DNA of 64,000 bases, taken from Aurantiacibacter suaedae. GTDB lineage: Bacteria; Pseudomonadota; Alphaproteobacteria; Sphingomonadales; Sphingomonadaceae. The notes beneath the pieces are model-generated. The model ran no database searches. It was given only the letters and a program-made list of their open reading frames with translations, and was not told the origin of the DNA. Numbering within the stretch: the stretch's first letter is position 1; each line of letters begins with the position of its first letter. The stretch covers positions 1,301,868-1,365,867 of the forward strand of contig NZ_SKCG01000001.1 in assembly GCF_005434915.1 (NCBI RefSeq). The letters run 5' to 3'. The translations under genes and the position numbers were made by a program. Of the stretch, positions 9,241-17,429 are shown in pieces.

Positions 9241-9434
9241 CTCGGTGACCGGCATCAGGCCTCTTGGCGAGAGCGCGCCAGGCTGGCACAGGGGACGCAC
9301 GTTTCAGACTTTTTCAATCTCGCACCTGCCTTCACTATGCAAACACGGCTAGTTAGGCAGGCGATGGGTCGCTATGGAACCGATTCGAAGGGGGCCGCAG
9401 CTCCCGCAGACAAATTCAACCAGGGAGCCCTCAG

Positions 9435-10322
9435 ATGCCACTAGTCAACATGAAGCCGCTGCTCCGCCACGCGATGGACAACGGCTATGCCGTCGCGGCG
9501 TTCAACCTTGTCGACTACAACTCGACCAAGGCCATGGTGAAAGCCGCCGAGGGCCTCAACGCCCCGGTCATCTGCCAGACCAGCTCGAAGACGATCGACT
9601 ATTACAGCCATGAGGAAATCGTCAGCTGGGTGCGCACCTGCGCGGAAAACTCGCCGGTCCCGGTCGTGCTGCACCTCGATCACTGCAAGAATCTCGACAT
9701 GATCGAAAAGTGCGCTGCCAGCGGGTGGACCTCGATCATGATCGACGCGTCGGAATTCCCGTTCGATGAGAACCTCGCCATGTCGAAGCAAGTGCGCGAC
9801 ATCGCCGAGCGGTATAACGTCGGGATGGAAGCCGAGCTCGGCCAGATCATGGGCGTGGAAGACGACATGGTCGTCGACGAGGCTGACAGCGTGCTGACCG
9901 ACCCGGCCGACGCCAAGACCTTCTGCGACGCGCTGGACCTTTCCGCATTCGCCTGCGCCGTCGGCACAGCGCACGGCTATTACAAGGGCGATCCGGTGGT
10001 CGATTTCGACCGCATCGAGGCGATCAACAAGGCCACCCGCACCCCGATGGCGCTGCACGGCGGCACCGGCCTTTCGGACGAGACCTTCGCCAAGGCCATC
10101 GCGCGCGGCGCGGCAAAGGTGAACATCTCGACCAACCTCAAGCATGTCTTCATCGAAAGTGTGGACGAGTATCGCAAGGCCAAACCCAACGATTACGAGC
10201 CGTTGCGCGTGATCGACGCCCAGTATCAGGCCTGCAAGGAGCTGTTCGCCACCTTCATCGAGAAGTTCGGCGGCAAGGACCAGGGCGCGGCCTTCCTCGC
10301 CACGCAGCGCGAGAACGCCTGA
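9435..10322 (+). CDS. Class II fructose/tagatose-bisphosphate-type aldolase
   Basis: A 295-residue metal-dependent aldolase of the FbaA/GatY/KbaY family, which reversibly joins dihydroxyacetone phosphate with an aldehyde. Visible family residues are Zn-ligand histidines in LHLDHCKN (about residue 80-84), GTAHGYYKG (near 180) and LHGGTGLSD (near 208), the EAELGQI segment near 135, and the phosphate-binding KVNISTNLK near 230. GGAG-type ribosome site CAGGGAG precedes the ATG. Its stop overlaps the next gene's start (TGATG), making it the first gene of a four-gene operon with a HAD phosphatase and both dihydroxyacetone kinase subunits. The sequence does not fix the acceptor aldehyde. Confidence 0.9.
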   Translation: MPLVNMKPLLRHAMDNGYAVAAFNLVDYNSTKAMVKAAEGLNAPVICQTSSKTIDYYSHEEIVSWVRTCAENSPVPVVLHLDHCKNLDMIEKCAASGWTSIMIDASEFPFDENLAMSKQVRDIAERYNVGMEAELGQIMGVEDDMVVDEADSVLTDPADAKTFCDALDLSAFACAVGTAHGYYKGDPVVDFDRIEAINKATRTPMALHGGTGLSDETFAKAIARGAAKVNISTNLKHVFIESVDEYRKAKPNDYEPLRVIDAQYQACKELFATFIEKFGGKDQGAAFLATQRENA

Positions 10323-11047
10323 TGATCAAGGCGCTGATTTTCGATTGCGACGGCGTTCTTGTCGATACCGAGCGCGATGCACACCGTGTCGGCTTCAACC
10401 GTGCGTTTACCGAGTTCGGCATCGATGCGGAATGGAGCGTCGAGCTTTACGAGCGCCTACTGCTGACCGCAGGCGGCAAGGAGCGGATGACCGTCTATTT
10501 CAACGAATTCGGCTGGCCTGACGATCAGGTCGCCAAATTCGGCGGGCAGCAGGAACTGATTCTCGCGCTGCACAAGGAAAAGACCCGCGTCACCTCCGAG
10601 ATCGTGACCGAGCTGCCGGTCCGCCCCGGCGTGTTGCGGATCATCGACGAGGCGCGCGCGGCGGGTGTACGACTGGGCGTGTGCACTACGTCGAACGCCA
10701 AGTTCATCGATGCGGTGCTCGACCTGTTCGGGGCGGAGCGCAAAGCCGCCTTCGAATTCGTCCATGCGGGCGATGTGGTAGCCAAGAAGAAGCCCGATCC
10801 CGAGATCTACAATCTCGCGCTCGAAACGCTCGGCCTGCCCGCCAGCGACTGCGTGGTGGTGGAAGACAGCCGCAACGGCCTGCTCGCCGCGACCGGCGCG
10901 GGCATCCCGACGCTGATCACCACCAGCACCTACACCAAGGAGGAAGACTTCTCCGAGGCAGCGCGCGTGGTTCCCGAACTGGGCGACGATCCCGCAATCA
11001 TCACTTTGGCAGACCTGAACGCGCTGAACGAAGCAGCCACGGCCTGA
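10322..11047 (+). CDS. HAD-superfamily sugar-phosphate phosphatase/mutase, CbbY-like
   Basis: A 241-residue haloacid-dehalogenase hydrolase. The nucleophile and acid-base aspartates lie in FDCDGVLVDTE (residues 8-10), motif II in CTTSN near 121, the motif III lysine in KKKPDPEIY near 157, and the motif IV acid in VVEDSRNGL near 180. The helical cap after motif I and the GVLVDTE form are typical of the CbbY/beta-phosphoglucomutase group, which dephosphorylates or isomerises small sugar phosphates such as xylulose 1,5-bisphosphate. It overlaps the aldolase stop by TGATG and is followed after 23 bp by dhaL. I infer a repair or diversion step for phosphates made by the neighbouring kinase and aldolase. 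Confidence 0.85.
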   Translation: MIKALIFDCDGVLVDTERDAHRVGFNRAFTEFGIDAEWSVELYERLLLTAGGKERMTVYFNEFGWPDDQVAKFGGQQELILALHKEKTRVTSEIVTELPVRPGVLRIIDEARAAGVRLGVCTTSNAKFIDAVLDLFGAERKAAFEFVHAGDVVAKKKPDPEIYNLALETLGLPASDCVVVEDSRNGLLAATGAGIPTLITTSTYTKEEDFSEAARVVPELGDDPAIITLADLNALNEAATA

Positions 11048-11070
11048 CGCGCATCACCGGAGAGGATTGA

Positions 11071-11733
11071 ATGACGACACTTACCATCGACCAGATCGCC
11101 GGCGCGATCGACGTAACCTGTGACACCGTAATCCGCAACGAGAAGTATTTCTCCGATCTCGACGGGCTTGCGGGCGACGGCGATTTCGGCACCTCGCTGG
11201 CCACCGGGTTCAAGGTCATTAAGGCCGAGCTGCCCACCATCGACCGCAGCGCCGTGGGCGCGATGATGCTCAAGATCGCGATGGTCTGTTCGAAGCATGT
11301 CGGCGGCTCATCCGGCCCCATCTGGGGCACGGGCTTTATGAAAGCCGGGATGGCCTCGAAGGGTGAGACCGAGGTGAGCTATGAAAAGCTGACCGAAATG
11401 GTCGGCGCGGCGCTCGAGGGCATCGTCGCGCGCGGCGGAGCCAAGCGCGGCGACAAGACACTGCTCGATGCGCTGATCCCGATCCACGAGAAGATGCAGG
11501 AAATGGATGGCTCCGACCTGGGCGCCGTGCTTGCCGCCGTCACCGCCGAGGCCGACAAGGCCATCGACGAAACCCGCACGCTGGTGGCTCACCGTGGCCG
11601 CGCCTCGCAGGTCGGCGAGCGCAGCGCCAACACACCCGATCCGGGCATCGTCGGCATCGCCACGATCCTTTACGACTGGTGCAAGCACTACGGCGTCGAC
11701 TACGCGCCGCAAGCCGCCGAACTGAACCGCTGA
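11071..11733 (+). CDS. dhaL: Dihydroxyacetone kinase, nucleotide-binding subunit DhaL
   Basis: A 220-residue all-helical DhaL/DAK2 domain protein. It binds the nucleotide and hands phosphate to dihydroxyacetone held by DhaK. The Mg-binding acidic loop is LAGDGDFGTSL near residue 32, where the more usual GDGDHG has Phe in place of His. The phosphate-contact GGSSGPIWGTGF near 76 and the late GRASQVGERSANTPDPG near 190 are also family features. A GGAGAGGA ribosome site precedes the ATG, and dhaK follows after 23 bp. No DhaM or other PTS gene is visible, so ATP may be the direct phosphoryl donor, or the PTS partner is elsewhere. Confidence 0.92.
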   Translation: MTTLTIDQIAGAIDVTCDTVIRNEKYFSDLDGLAGDGDFGTSLATGFKVIKAELPTIDRSAVGAMMLKIAMVCSKHVGGSSGPIWGTGFMKAGMASKGETEVSYEKLTEMVGAALEGIVARGGAKRGDKTLLDALIPIHEKMQEMDGSDLGAVLAAVTAEADKAIDETRTLVAHRGRASQVGERSANTPDPGIVGIATILYDWCKHYGVDYAPQAAELNR

Positions 11734-11756
11734 TTTTCCAAACGGGAGAGAGACCA

Positions 11757-12749
11757 ATGAAGAAATTCGTCAACGATCCGGCCAACTTCGTGCCGGAATT
11801 CATGGCCGGTGTGATCGCCGCCAATGGGGACCTGCTTGAAGCCGTGCCCGAATTCCAGCTGATCAAGCGCAAGAATGTCGACGCCAGCAAGGTCGCCATC
11901 GTGCAAGGCTCGGGCTCGGGCCACGAACCGGCGCACGTCATGGCCGTTGGCCCAGGCATGCTGACCGCCGCCTGTCAGGGCCCGGTTTTCGCCGCGCCGC
12001 CGGTCGATGCCTGCTACGAAACGATCAAGTCGGTCGCCACCGATGCCGGTGTGCTGGTGCTGGTCAACAACTATCAGGGCGACCGCATGGCCTGGGACAT
12101 GGCCAGCGAAATGGCCGAGGCCGAGGGTATCAAGGTCAAGCAATTCCACATCAACGATGACGTGGCCGTGCAGGACAGCCTCTACACCGTTGGCCGTCGC
12201 GGCGTGGCCGGCAACTTCTTCGTGATGAAGGCCTGCGGTGCGGCTGCTGAAGCCGGGGCCAGCCTCGATGAGGTGGTCGCGGTTGCCGAGAAGGTGAACA
12301 ACAGTGTCCGCACCATGGGTGTGGCGCTTACCAGCTGCATTCCGCCTGCAAAGGGCGACGTGATCTTTGACATCGGCGACGACGAGATGGAAATCGGCGT
12401 CGGCATCCACGGCGAGCCCGGCCGCGAGCGTGCCAAGCTGCAGAGCGCCGACGAGATCGCCAAGATCCTGTTCGATGCCGTGGCCGACGATCTGCCGTTC
12501 AACTCGGGCGACCGTGTGGCGCTGATGATCAACGGCCTTGGCGGCACCCCGCCCGCCGAACTCTATGTGCTGTATAACAAGGCCGCCCAGCTTTGTGCCG
12601 ATCGCGGTCTGACCATCGCGCGCAACTATGTCGGCGAATATTGCACCGCCATCGAGATGGCCGGCGCCTCGCTGACGCTGCTGAAGCTCGACGACGAGTT
12701 GGAAAAGCAGCTTGCCGCCCCGGCGGAAACCGCCTGCCGCATCTTCTAA
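11757..12749 (+). CDS. dhaK: Dihydroxyacetone kinase, substrate-binding subunit DhaK
   Basis: A 330-residue DhaK. The covalent substrate histidine is in GVGIHGEPG near residue 220 (His218 of E. coli DhaK). The other active-site residues appear in GSGSGHEPAH (His56 equivalent) and in NNYQGDRMAW (Asp109 equivalent). Together with DhaL it makes dihydroxyacetone phosphate, which the operon's aldolase can use. The start at 11757 follows GGGAGAGA; an upstream in-frame ATG overlaps dhaL and is rejected. The operon ends with a strong terminator 30 bp later. Related kinases act on erythrulose and other short ketoses, so the physiological substrate is open. Confidence 0.93.
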   Translation: MKKFVNDPANFVPEFMAGVIAANGDLLEAVPEFQLIKRKNVDASKVAIVQGSGSGHEPAHVMAVGPGMLTAACQGPVFAAPPVDACYETIKSVATDAGVLVLVNNYQGDRMAWDMASEMAEAEGIKVKQFHINDDVAVQDSLYTVGRRGVAGNFFVMKACGAAAEAGASLDEVVAVAEKVNNSVRTMGVALTSCIPPAKGDVIFDIGDDEMEIGVGIHGEPGRERAKLQSADEIAKILFDAVADDLPFNSGDRVALMINGLGGTPPAELYVLYNKAAQLCADRGLTIARNYVGEYCTAIEMAGASLTLLKLDDELEKQLAAPAETACRIF

Positions 12750-12778
12750 GCGGCACCAACTACATCAGGCAAATGACA

Positions 12779-12820
12779 AAACGCCCGGCCCTCATTCGCG
12801 AGGGTCGGGCGTTTGTTTTC
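12779..12820 (+). terminator. Strong rho-independent terminator of the aldolase-dha operon
   Basis: AAACGCCCGGCCCTC (12779-12793) pairs with GAGGGTCGGGCGTTT (12800-12814) over 15 bp with one G-T pair and a 6-nt loop, followed by GTTTTCG. The A-rich left side makes it potentially bidirectional. Confidence 0.9.
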
Positions 12821-12923
12821 GCTTTCGGGGGATTCTACGTGGCGCAACCGGAACACCGGAAACCCTGATATTTGCCATATAGGTTAATTCGGAACAGAGG
12901 CCCGGGCAATCCTTTGATTAGGT

Positions 12924-13526
12924 ATGACAAATCTTGCCCCAGCGCCGCCTGACCATCCCGATACCAAGTCGCTGCCCAGCCGCGGAGAACGGCTCCGAGC
13001 GCTGGTGCGGCTTCGTTCGCAGCGCCGTGGCTTGGTGGTAGCGCTTGTCATGGCAAGCGGGGCTGCCAGCCTGCTCGCGGCTTCCACACTTTACAATTCC
13101 GGACAGCCCGATGTCGTGGCGCTGGGACGCGGCAAAGCAAGCGTGGAGACCATGCCGGTCGCGCAATTTGCGTCAGCCGATTCCGTTCGAGGTGACCGGA
13201 TCACTCCGCCGCCTTCGCCCAGCGCGAGCGGCATGGGCTCGGGCGAAGCAAGCTATTACGGCAGCAGCGATGGCTTTGCCGGGCGTCGCACCGCCAACGG
13301 CGAGGTGTTCAATCCGCAGCGGTTCACCGCGGCTCATCGAACCCTGCCGATGGGTAGCCGTGTGCGGGTTACCAATCCGAGCAATGGCGATAGCGTGGTG
13401 GTGCGCATCAACGATCGCGGTCCTTTTCACGGCGACCGTGTGATTGACCTTTCCTACGCCGCCGCGCGTGAAATCGGCCTCATCCGCGCCGGGCGCGGGA
13501 ACGTGCGGCTGGCACTGTTGACCTGA
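12924..13526 (+). CDS. RlpA-like septal ring lytic transglycosylase family protein
   Basis: A 200-residue protein with a basic N-terminal region, a single membrane segment at about 35-55 ([19 protein letters not shown]) and a C-terminal double-psi beta-barrel from about 108. The RlpA pattern is clear: [31 protein letters not shown], and the Asp motif VRINDRGPF followed by [11 protein letters not shown]. RlpA-type enzymes cleave peptidoglycan strands lacking stem peptides at the septum. A SPOR domain, present in some homologues, is absent here. It is convergent with the next gene, 12 bp away. A weak AGGT ribosome site precedes the start. Confidence 0.88.
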   Translation: MTNLAPAPPDHPDTKSLPSRGERLRALVRLRSQRRGLVVALVMASGAASLLAASTLYNSGQPDVVALGRGKASVETMPVAQFASADSVRGDRITPPPSPSASGMGSGEASYYGSSDGFAGRRTANGEVFNPQRFTAAHRTLPMGSRVRVTNPSNGDSVVVRINDRGPFHGDRVIDLSYAAAREIGLIRAGRGNVRLALLT

Positions 13527-13538
13527 TTATCGCGGAGT

Positions 13539-14492
13539 TCACCGCCCCGCATCGCGCGCCTTATTGATGTCGACCGTCTTCGGCGATTTGGAAAACAGCT
13601 CGGTATAGGGATCGTCGCCCGTTTCCATTGTATGCGGCTCGGTTCCCTCGCGCACGGTGGTGCGGCGCATGTCGCGCTTCTCGTTGGCGGCATCAAAGTC
13701 GCCGCCCCGGTGCATGGTGCACAGGTTGTCCCAAATCACCATGTCACCCACGCTCCACTCAACGTTGAAGACGTATTGCGGCTGGGTGCAGTGCTCGATC
13801 AGCTTCCTGATAAGGGCGCGCCCCTCCTGCTTGTCCATGCCCTTAACGTCCATCGTATGCGCGGCGATAAACAGCGCCTTGCGGCCCGAGCCGCGGTGGA
13901 CGTGGACCAGCGGATGCTCGGCCTTGAAACGCTCGTTTATCTCCTCCTCGGCAATATCGGCCCCCGCCTGCTTGCGGCTCCACCACAAGGAATTGATGCC
14001 GATCTTGCCTTCGAGCAGATCCTTGGTCTCTTGCGGCAAATCTTCATAGGCCTGACGTGTGTCGGCAAACCAGGTTTGCCCGCCCTCCTTAGGCACCTGA
14101 TGCGCCAGCAGGAGCGAGTATGACGTGCGCTTGGTCAGGAAGGCGGTATCGGTGTGCCACAGCCGGTCGCCCTTGCGATATTCGATCGCTGCCGGATCCT
14201 GCGTAATTTCACCGTCGACATTGAGGTTCGAGGCATCGAACAGCTCTCGATAAGGCAAGCGCATCCGCTGCCCCTCCGCCCGCTTGGGGACGCGTTCGAG
14301 GTATCCGAAGTTGCGGCTGAACGCGACATGCTGCTCGTCGTTCATGCCGGTGTCACGCCAGACGGTGACGCCATACTTGTCCATCGCGTCAGTTATTTCC
14401 CGCAGGTCATCGGGCGACAGCGGCGCTGTCAGATCCAGCCCTGAGCACTCGGCCCCGAAGGCGGGAAGAATGGGTTTGACGGTTAGCGGCAT
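13539..14492 (-). CDS. TauD/TfdA-family 2-oxoglutarate-dependent dioxygenase
   Basis: A 317-residue Fe(II)/2-oxoglutarate dioxygenase of the TauD/TfdA fold. The iron ligands are seen in WHTDTAF (His-X-Asp near residues 112-114) and TMHRGGDF (distal His near 262), followed by the 2-oxoglutarate-binding Arg in RDMRRTTVR near 275. Family members hydroxylate taurine, aryloxyacetates and other small acids. The ribosome site GGAGAGA lies just before the ATG. It sits beside CysQ and TauE/SafE genes, which could suggest sulfonate use, but it has no taurine transporter next to it. TfdA-like ether cleavage is equally possible. Confidence 0.88.
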   Translation of the reverse strand: MPLTVKPILPAFGAECSGLDLTAPLSPDDLREITDAMDKYGVTVWRDTGMNDEQHVAFSRNFGYLERVPKRAEGQRMRLPYRELFDASNLNVDGEITQDPAAIEYRKGDRLWHTDTAFLTKRTSYSLLLAHQVPKEGGQTWFADTRQAYEDLPQETKDLLEGKIGINSLWWSRKQAGADIAEEEINERFKAEHPLVHVHRGSGRKALFIAAHTMDVKGMDKQEGRALIRKLIEHCTQPQYVFNVEWSVGDMVIWDNLCTMHRGGDFDAANEKRDMRRTTVREGTEPHTMETGDDPYTELFSKSPKTVDINKARDAGR

Positions 14493-14632
14493 GGTCTCTC
14501 TCCGGCCCGATCAGACAAGCCATATAGATAGCTTGCTAAGCATTATTCGCCCCTTACCCTTCCCCTCGGCCGATGGCAACACTTTGCCACGTGGCTGGCG
14601 CTGCCAGACTGGCTCTGTTATCTTTGCGATCT

Positions 14633-14908
14633 ATGCAGCTACACCTTGTCCCCCTGATTGCCCTGCCCCTTGTGGCGGCCTGCACTTCAGTGCCCGAACA
14701 ACCCGCAATGTGCGATGCAGCCCCGGCCCAGTCGCACCTTGGCGAGCCGTACACCGAGGCGCTCGGCCAGCAATTGCAGGAGCTGACCGGTGCCACGATC
14801 TTGCGCACCGTACACGAAGGCGATCCCGTCACCATGGACTTCCGGCCCGAGCGGCTAACCGTGGTCTGGAACGATGCTAGGAAGATCGTGAAAGCTACTT
14901 GTGGCTGA
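14633..14908 (+). CDS. Lipoprotein of the peptidase inhibitor I78 family
   Basis: A 91-residue small lipoprotein: signal peptide with lipobox LVAAC (Cys about residue 17), then a compact domain ending in ATILRTVHEGDPVTMDFRPE, RLTVVWND and a terminal KATCG. This matches the I78 peptidase-inhibitor family, which includes inhibitors of serine proteases and probably acts in the periplasm. The start at 14633 is chosen because it begins the signal peptide; a longer frame from 14573 adds an unrelated extension. Its stop lies inside the next gene's start (8-bp overlap), suggesting coupling to the RidA gene. Confidence 0.8.
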   Translation: MQLHLVPLIALPLVAACTSVPEQPAMCDAAPAQSHLGEPYTEALGQQLQELTGATILRTVHEGDPVTMDFRPERLTVVWNDARKIVKATCG

Positions 14909-15305
14909 TCCGCAAGACGGGCGCCCGCGCATCGCACCACTCTCGCCGTTCGAGGAAGAGGCCGGGTTCACCCGCGCCCTGCGGGTGGGCGAACGAATTA
15001 TCGTTTCGGGCACCGTCGGGGTCGAGGAAGACGGCAGCGTCTCGCCCGATGCCGGGCGGCAGGCGGAGCGCTGCTTCGAGCTGATCCTGGCCTATGTCGC
15101 TGAACTGGGCGGGCAATCGGGCGATGTGGTGCGCGCACGGATGTTCGTGACCGACATCAAGGATGCGGATGCGGTGACCTCCGCCTTCAGCCGCGCGCTG
15201 GGCCACGCCCGGCCAACCGGCACGCTGGTGGCGATAAGCGCGCTCTATAATCCGGAATGGAAATGCGAGATCGAAGCAGAGGCCGTCATCGGGACGGGGC
15301 AATGA
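14901..15305 (+). CDS. RidA family (YjgF/YER057c/UK114) protein
   Basis: A 134-residue RidA-fold protein. RidA enzymes hydrolyse reactive enamine/imine intermediates in the cytoplasm. Typical features are RALRVGERIIVSGTVG, the ERCFELILAYVAELGG helix and the late PTGTLVAISALYNPEWKCEIEAEA segment, where RidA proteins carry an aromatic and a Glu; the active-site-like Arg that binds carboxylate in the RidA subgroup is not obvious, so this may be one of the Rid subgroups without deaminase activity. It starts at GTG overlapping the upstream lipoprotein gene by 8 bp. Confidence 0.82.
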   Translation: MADPQDGRPRIAPLSPFEEEAGFTRALRVGERIIVSGTVGVEEDGSVSPDAGRQAERCFELILAYVAELGGQSGDVVRARMFVTDIKDADAVTSAFSRALGHARPTGTLVAISALYNPEWKCEIEAEAVIGTGQ

Positions 15306-15419
15306 TCCTGTCCCGAACTGGCACCGCCCGCAACAATCGCCCCTTGCGCGAGCGTTGCGCAGGCTACAATGCTCGCGGTTGCACCTGACCGGTGCCGTAA
15401 CAGGGGCAGATTACCGACC

Positions 15420-16172
15420 ATGACGACCATGTCCGACGCAGAACTGGCCGCGCATCTGGCGTTTTGCGCAGGCAAAATCCTGCTCGAAGTGCGCGATAGC
15501 GCCATGTTCGAGGGCAAGTCCCTCGGCAAGGCGGGCGACCAGACCGCCAACCAGTTCCTCGTCCATGCCCTGCGGCAGCAGCGGCCCGACGATGGCCTGC
15601 TGTCGGAGGAAAGCAAGGACACCGACGAGCGTCTTTCGAAGTCGCGTGTGTGGATTGTCGATCCGGTCGACGGCACGCGTGAATATGGCGAGGCGCGCTC
15701 CGACTGGGCTGTCCACGTAGCACTGGCGATTGACGGAGCCCCGGCCATCGGCGCGGTCGCCCTGCCTGGTCTCGATGGCGGAATGGTGCTGCGCTCGGAT
15801 GCGCCGATCACCGTGCCCGCGGCCAACGAAGTTCCCCGTCTGGTGGTCAGCCGCACCCGCCCCGCCGCCGAAGCGGTCGCCGTGGCCGACGCACTTGGCG
15901 GAGAGCTGGTGCCGATGGGCAGCGCCGGGGCCAAGGCCATGGCCGTTGTGCGCGGCGAAGCCGAGATCTATCTACATTCGGGCGGCCAGTTCGAATGGGA
16001 TAGCTGCGCGCCTGCCGCCGTGGCGGCCGCGCACGGCCTCCATATAAGCCGTATCGACGGCAGCCCGCTGGTCTACAACCAGCGCGACACTTACATGCCC
16101 GACCTCCTGATCTGCCGACCGGAATGGGCCGAGCCCGTTCTGGCGCAGGTAAAGGCCATGGCGAGCGCCTGA
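15420..16172 (+). CDS. cysQ: 3'(2'),5'-bisphosphate nucleotidase CysQ
   Basis: A 250-residue inositol-monophosphatase-fold phosphatase. The metal-binding motif is VWIVDPVDGTREYG near residue 78, the upstream Glu pair is in LLSEESKD, and the C-terminal metal motif is QFEWDSCAPAAVAAAHGLH near 195. The combination SAGAKAMAVVRGEAEIY, EWDSCAPA and NQRDTYMPDLLIC closely follows mycobacterial-type CysQ. The enzyme removes the 3'-phosphate of PAP, the waste product of sulfotransferases and of sulfate assimilation. A TauE/SafE permease gene starts 4 bp later and a sulfotransferase lies 6 kb upstream, both consistent with sulfur handling. Confidence 0.87.
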   Translation: MTTMSDAELAAHLAFCAGKILLEVRDSAMFEGKSLGKAGDQTANQFLVHALRQQRPDDGLLSEESKDTDERLSKSRVWIVDPVDGTREYGEARSDWAVHVALAIDGAPAIGAVALPGLDGGMVLRSDAPITVPAANEVPRLVVSRTRPAAEAVAVADALGGELVPMGSAGAKAMAVVRGEAEIYLHSGGQFEWDSCAPAAVAAAHGLHISRIDGSPLVYNQRDTYMPDLLICRPEWAEPVLAQVKAMASA

Positions 16173-16176
16173 CCTC

Positions 16177-16971
16177 GTGCTCACGCACATCGACCTTGCC
16201 TATACCGCTGCCGGAGCCTTCGTCAGCTTCCTCGTCGGCCTGACCGGCGTGGGCGGCGGCTCGCTGATGGCGCCGATCCTGATCGTGCTGCTCGGCGTGC
16301 CGCCTGCGATGGCGGTAGGCACCGACCTGTGGTTTGCAGCCATCACCAAGACCGTGGGCGGCGTCACCCATCACAAGCTCAAGTCAGTCGATTGGCAAGT
16401 TGTCCGCCGGCTCACCATGAGCAGCGTGCCAGCCGCGATTCTCACCTTACTATGGCTGTGGCTGTTCGAAGGCGGCAGCCTCGATGCCAAGCCGCTGATG
16501 CGCCTGCTCGGCGCAGCCTTGTTGCTGACCTCTATAATGATGATCCTGAAGCCGCGCATTCAGCCCGCGCTGGTGAACCTGCGCGAGCACATGGGCACTT
16601 CGATGCGGACACACCAGCGGCTGGTCATCGCCTGCGGAGCCGCAATCATCGGGGCGATGGTTGCACTAACGTCGGTGGGCGCTGGCGCGCTGGTGGCGGT
16701 GCTGCTGGCCACCGTCTATCCGCTGCGGCTTGGCACCAAGACCATTGTCGGCACCGATATCGTTCATGCCGTGCCGCTAACGTTGGTGGCGGGAATGGGC
16801 CACTCGTTCCTCGGCAATGTCGACGGCTGGATGCTGGCAAGCCTACTGCTGGGCTCCGTTCCGGGAATCGTGGTGGGCTCGCTGGTGAGCGGCAAGGTCA
16901 AGGAAGACTATGTGCGCTATGCGCTGGCAGCGATGCTGGTGGTCTCCTCGCTCAAGATGCTGACGAGCTAG
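16177..16971 (+). CDS. TauE/SafE family anion permease
   Basis: A 264-residue integral membrane protein with about 8 helices in two related halves. The first half carries FLVGLTGVGGGSLMAPIL and the second MVALTSVGAGALVAVLL, the repeated glycine-rich motif of the TauE/SafE (sulfite exporter) family. It starts at GTG 4 bp after cysQ, so the two are translationally linked. I infer export or uptake of sulfite or a sulfonated metabolite. Its TAG stop overlaps the stop of the convergent phosphatase gene in CTAG. Confidence 0.85.
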   Translation: MLTHIDLAYTAAGAFVSFLVGLTGVGGGSLMAPILIVLLGVPPAMAVGTDLWFAAITKTVGGVTHHKLKSVDWQVVRRLTMSSVPAAILTLLWLWLFEGGSLDAKPLMRLLGAALLLTSIMMILKPRIQPALVNLREHMGTSMRTHQRLVIACGAAIIGAMVALTSVGAGALVAVLLATVYPLRLGTKTIVGTDIVHAVPLTLVAGMGHSFLGNVDGWMLASLLLGSVPGIVVGSLVSGKVKEDYVRYALAAMLVVSSLKMLTS

Positions 16972-17429
16972 AGCCTTTCTACCAGCGTCCGCGCCGCGAG
17001 GCTGACTTCGTCCCAGGTGCGGGCAAAGCCGCTGTCGTCGCCGAAGTAGGGATCGGCGACCGAACCTCCTTCATGGCCGGGTACCATATCGAGCAGCAGG
17101 CTCAGGTGCGCTGTCCCATCAGCAGGTGCCAGGGCGCGCAAATCAGCAAGGTTTTTGTCATCGAGCGCGAAGATGTGCGTGAAGCGGGTGAAATCTTTCG
17201 GCACGACCTGCCTTGCGCGCAGGCACGCAATGTCCACCCCGCGCCGCGCGGCCTCCTCGATGGCGCGGGGATCGGGCGGATTGCCAACATGCCAGTCACC
17301 AGTACCCGCAGAATCGACCTCCCAGCCGAGCCCGCGCGCCGTCAGTTCAGCGCGCAAGGCACCTTCGGCCAGAGGCGACCGACAGATATTGCCGAGGCAG
17401 ACGAACAGGATCGCCGGTTGGCTGCTCAC
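16968..17429 (-). CDS. Low-molecular-weight protein-tyrosine-phosphatase family enzyme
   Basis: A 153-residue LMW-PTP. The P-loop CLGNICRS (CX5R-S) lies at residues 11-18, and the general acid in VADPYFGDD near 130. Length is normal for the family. These enzymes dephosphorylate phosphotyrosine, often on exopolysaccharide kinases, and some act on small phosphates. The start overlaps the PhoX stop (ATGA), so it is the last gene of the phytate/phosphate operon. The stop overlaps that of the convergent TauE-like gene. Confidence 0.9.
   Translation of the reverse strand: MSSQPAILFVCLGNICRSPLAEGALRAELTARGLGWEVDSAGTGDWHVGNPPDPRAIEEAARRGVDIACLRARQVVPKDFTRFTHIFALDDKNLADLRALAPADGTAHLSLLLDMVPGHEGGSVADPYFGDDSGFARTWDEVSLAARTLVERL

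Noticed and set aside
13539..14492. Calling the dioxygenase taurine dioxygenase TauD
   Set aside because: The fold is certain but the substrate is not; no tauABC transporter is adjacent and TfdA-like roles fit equally.
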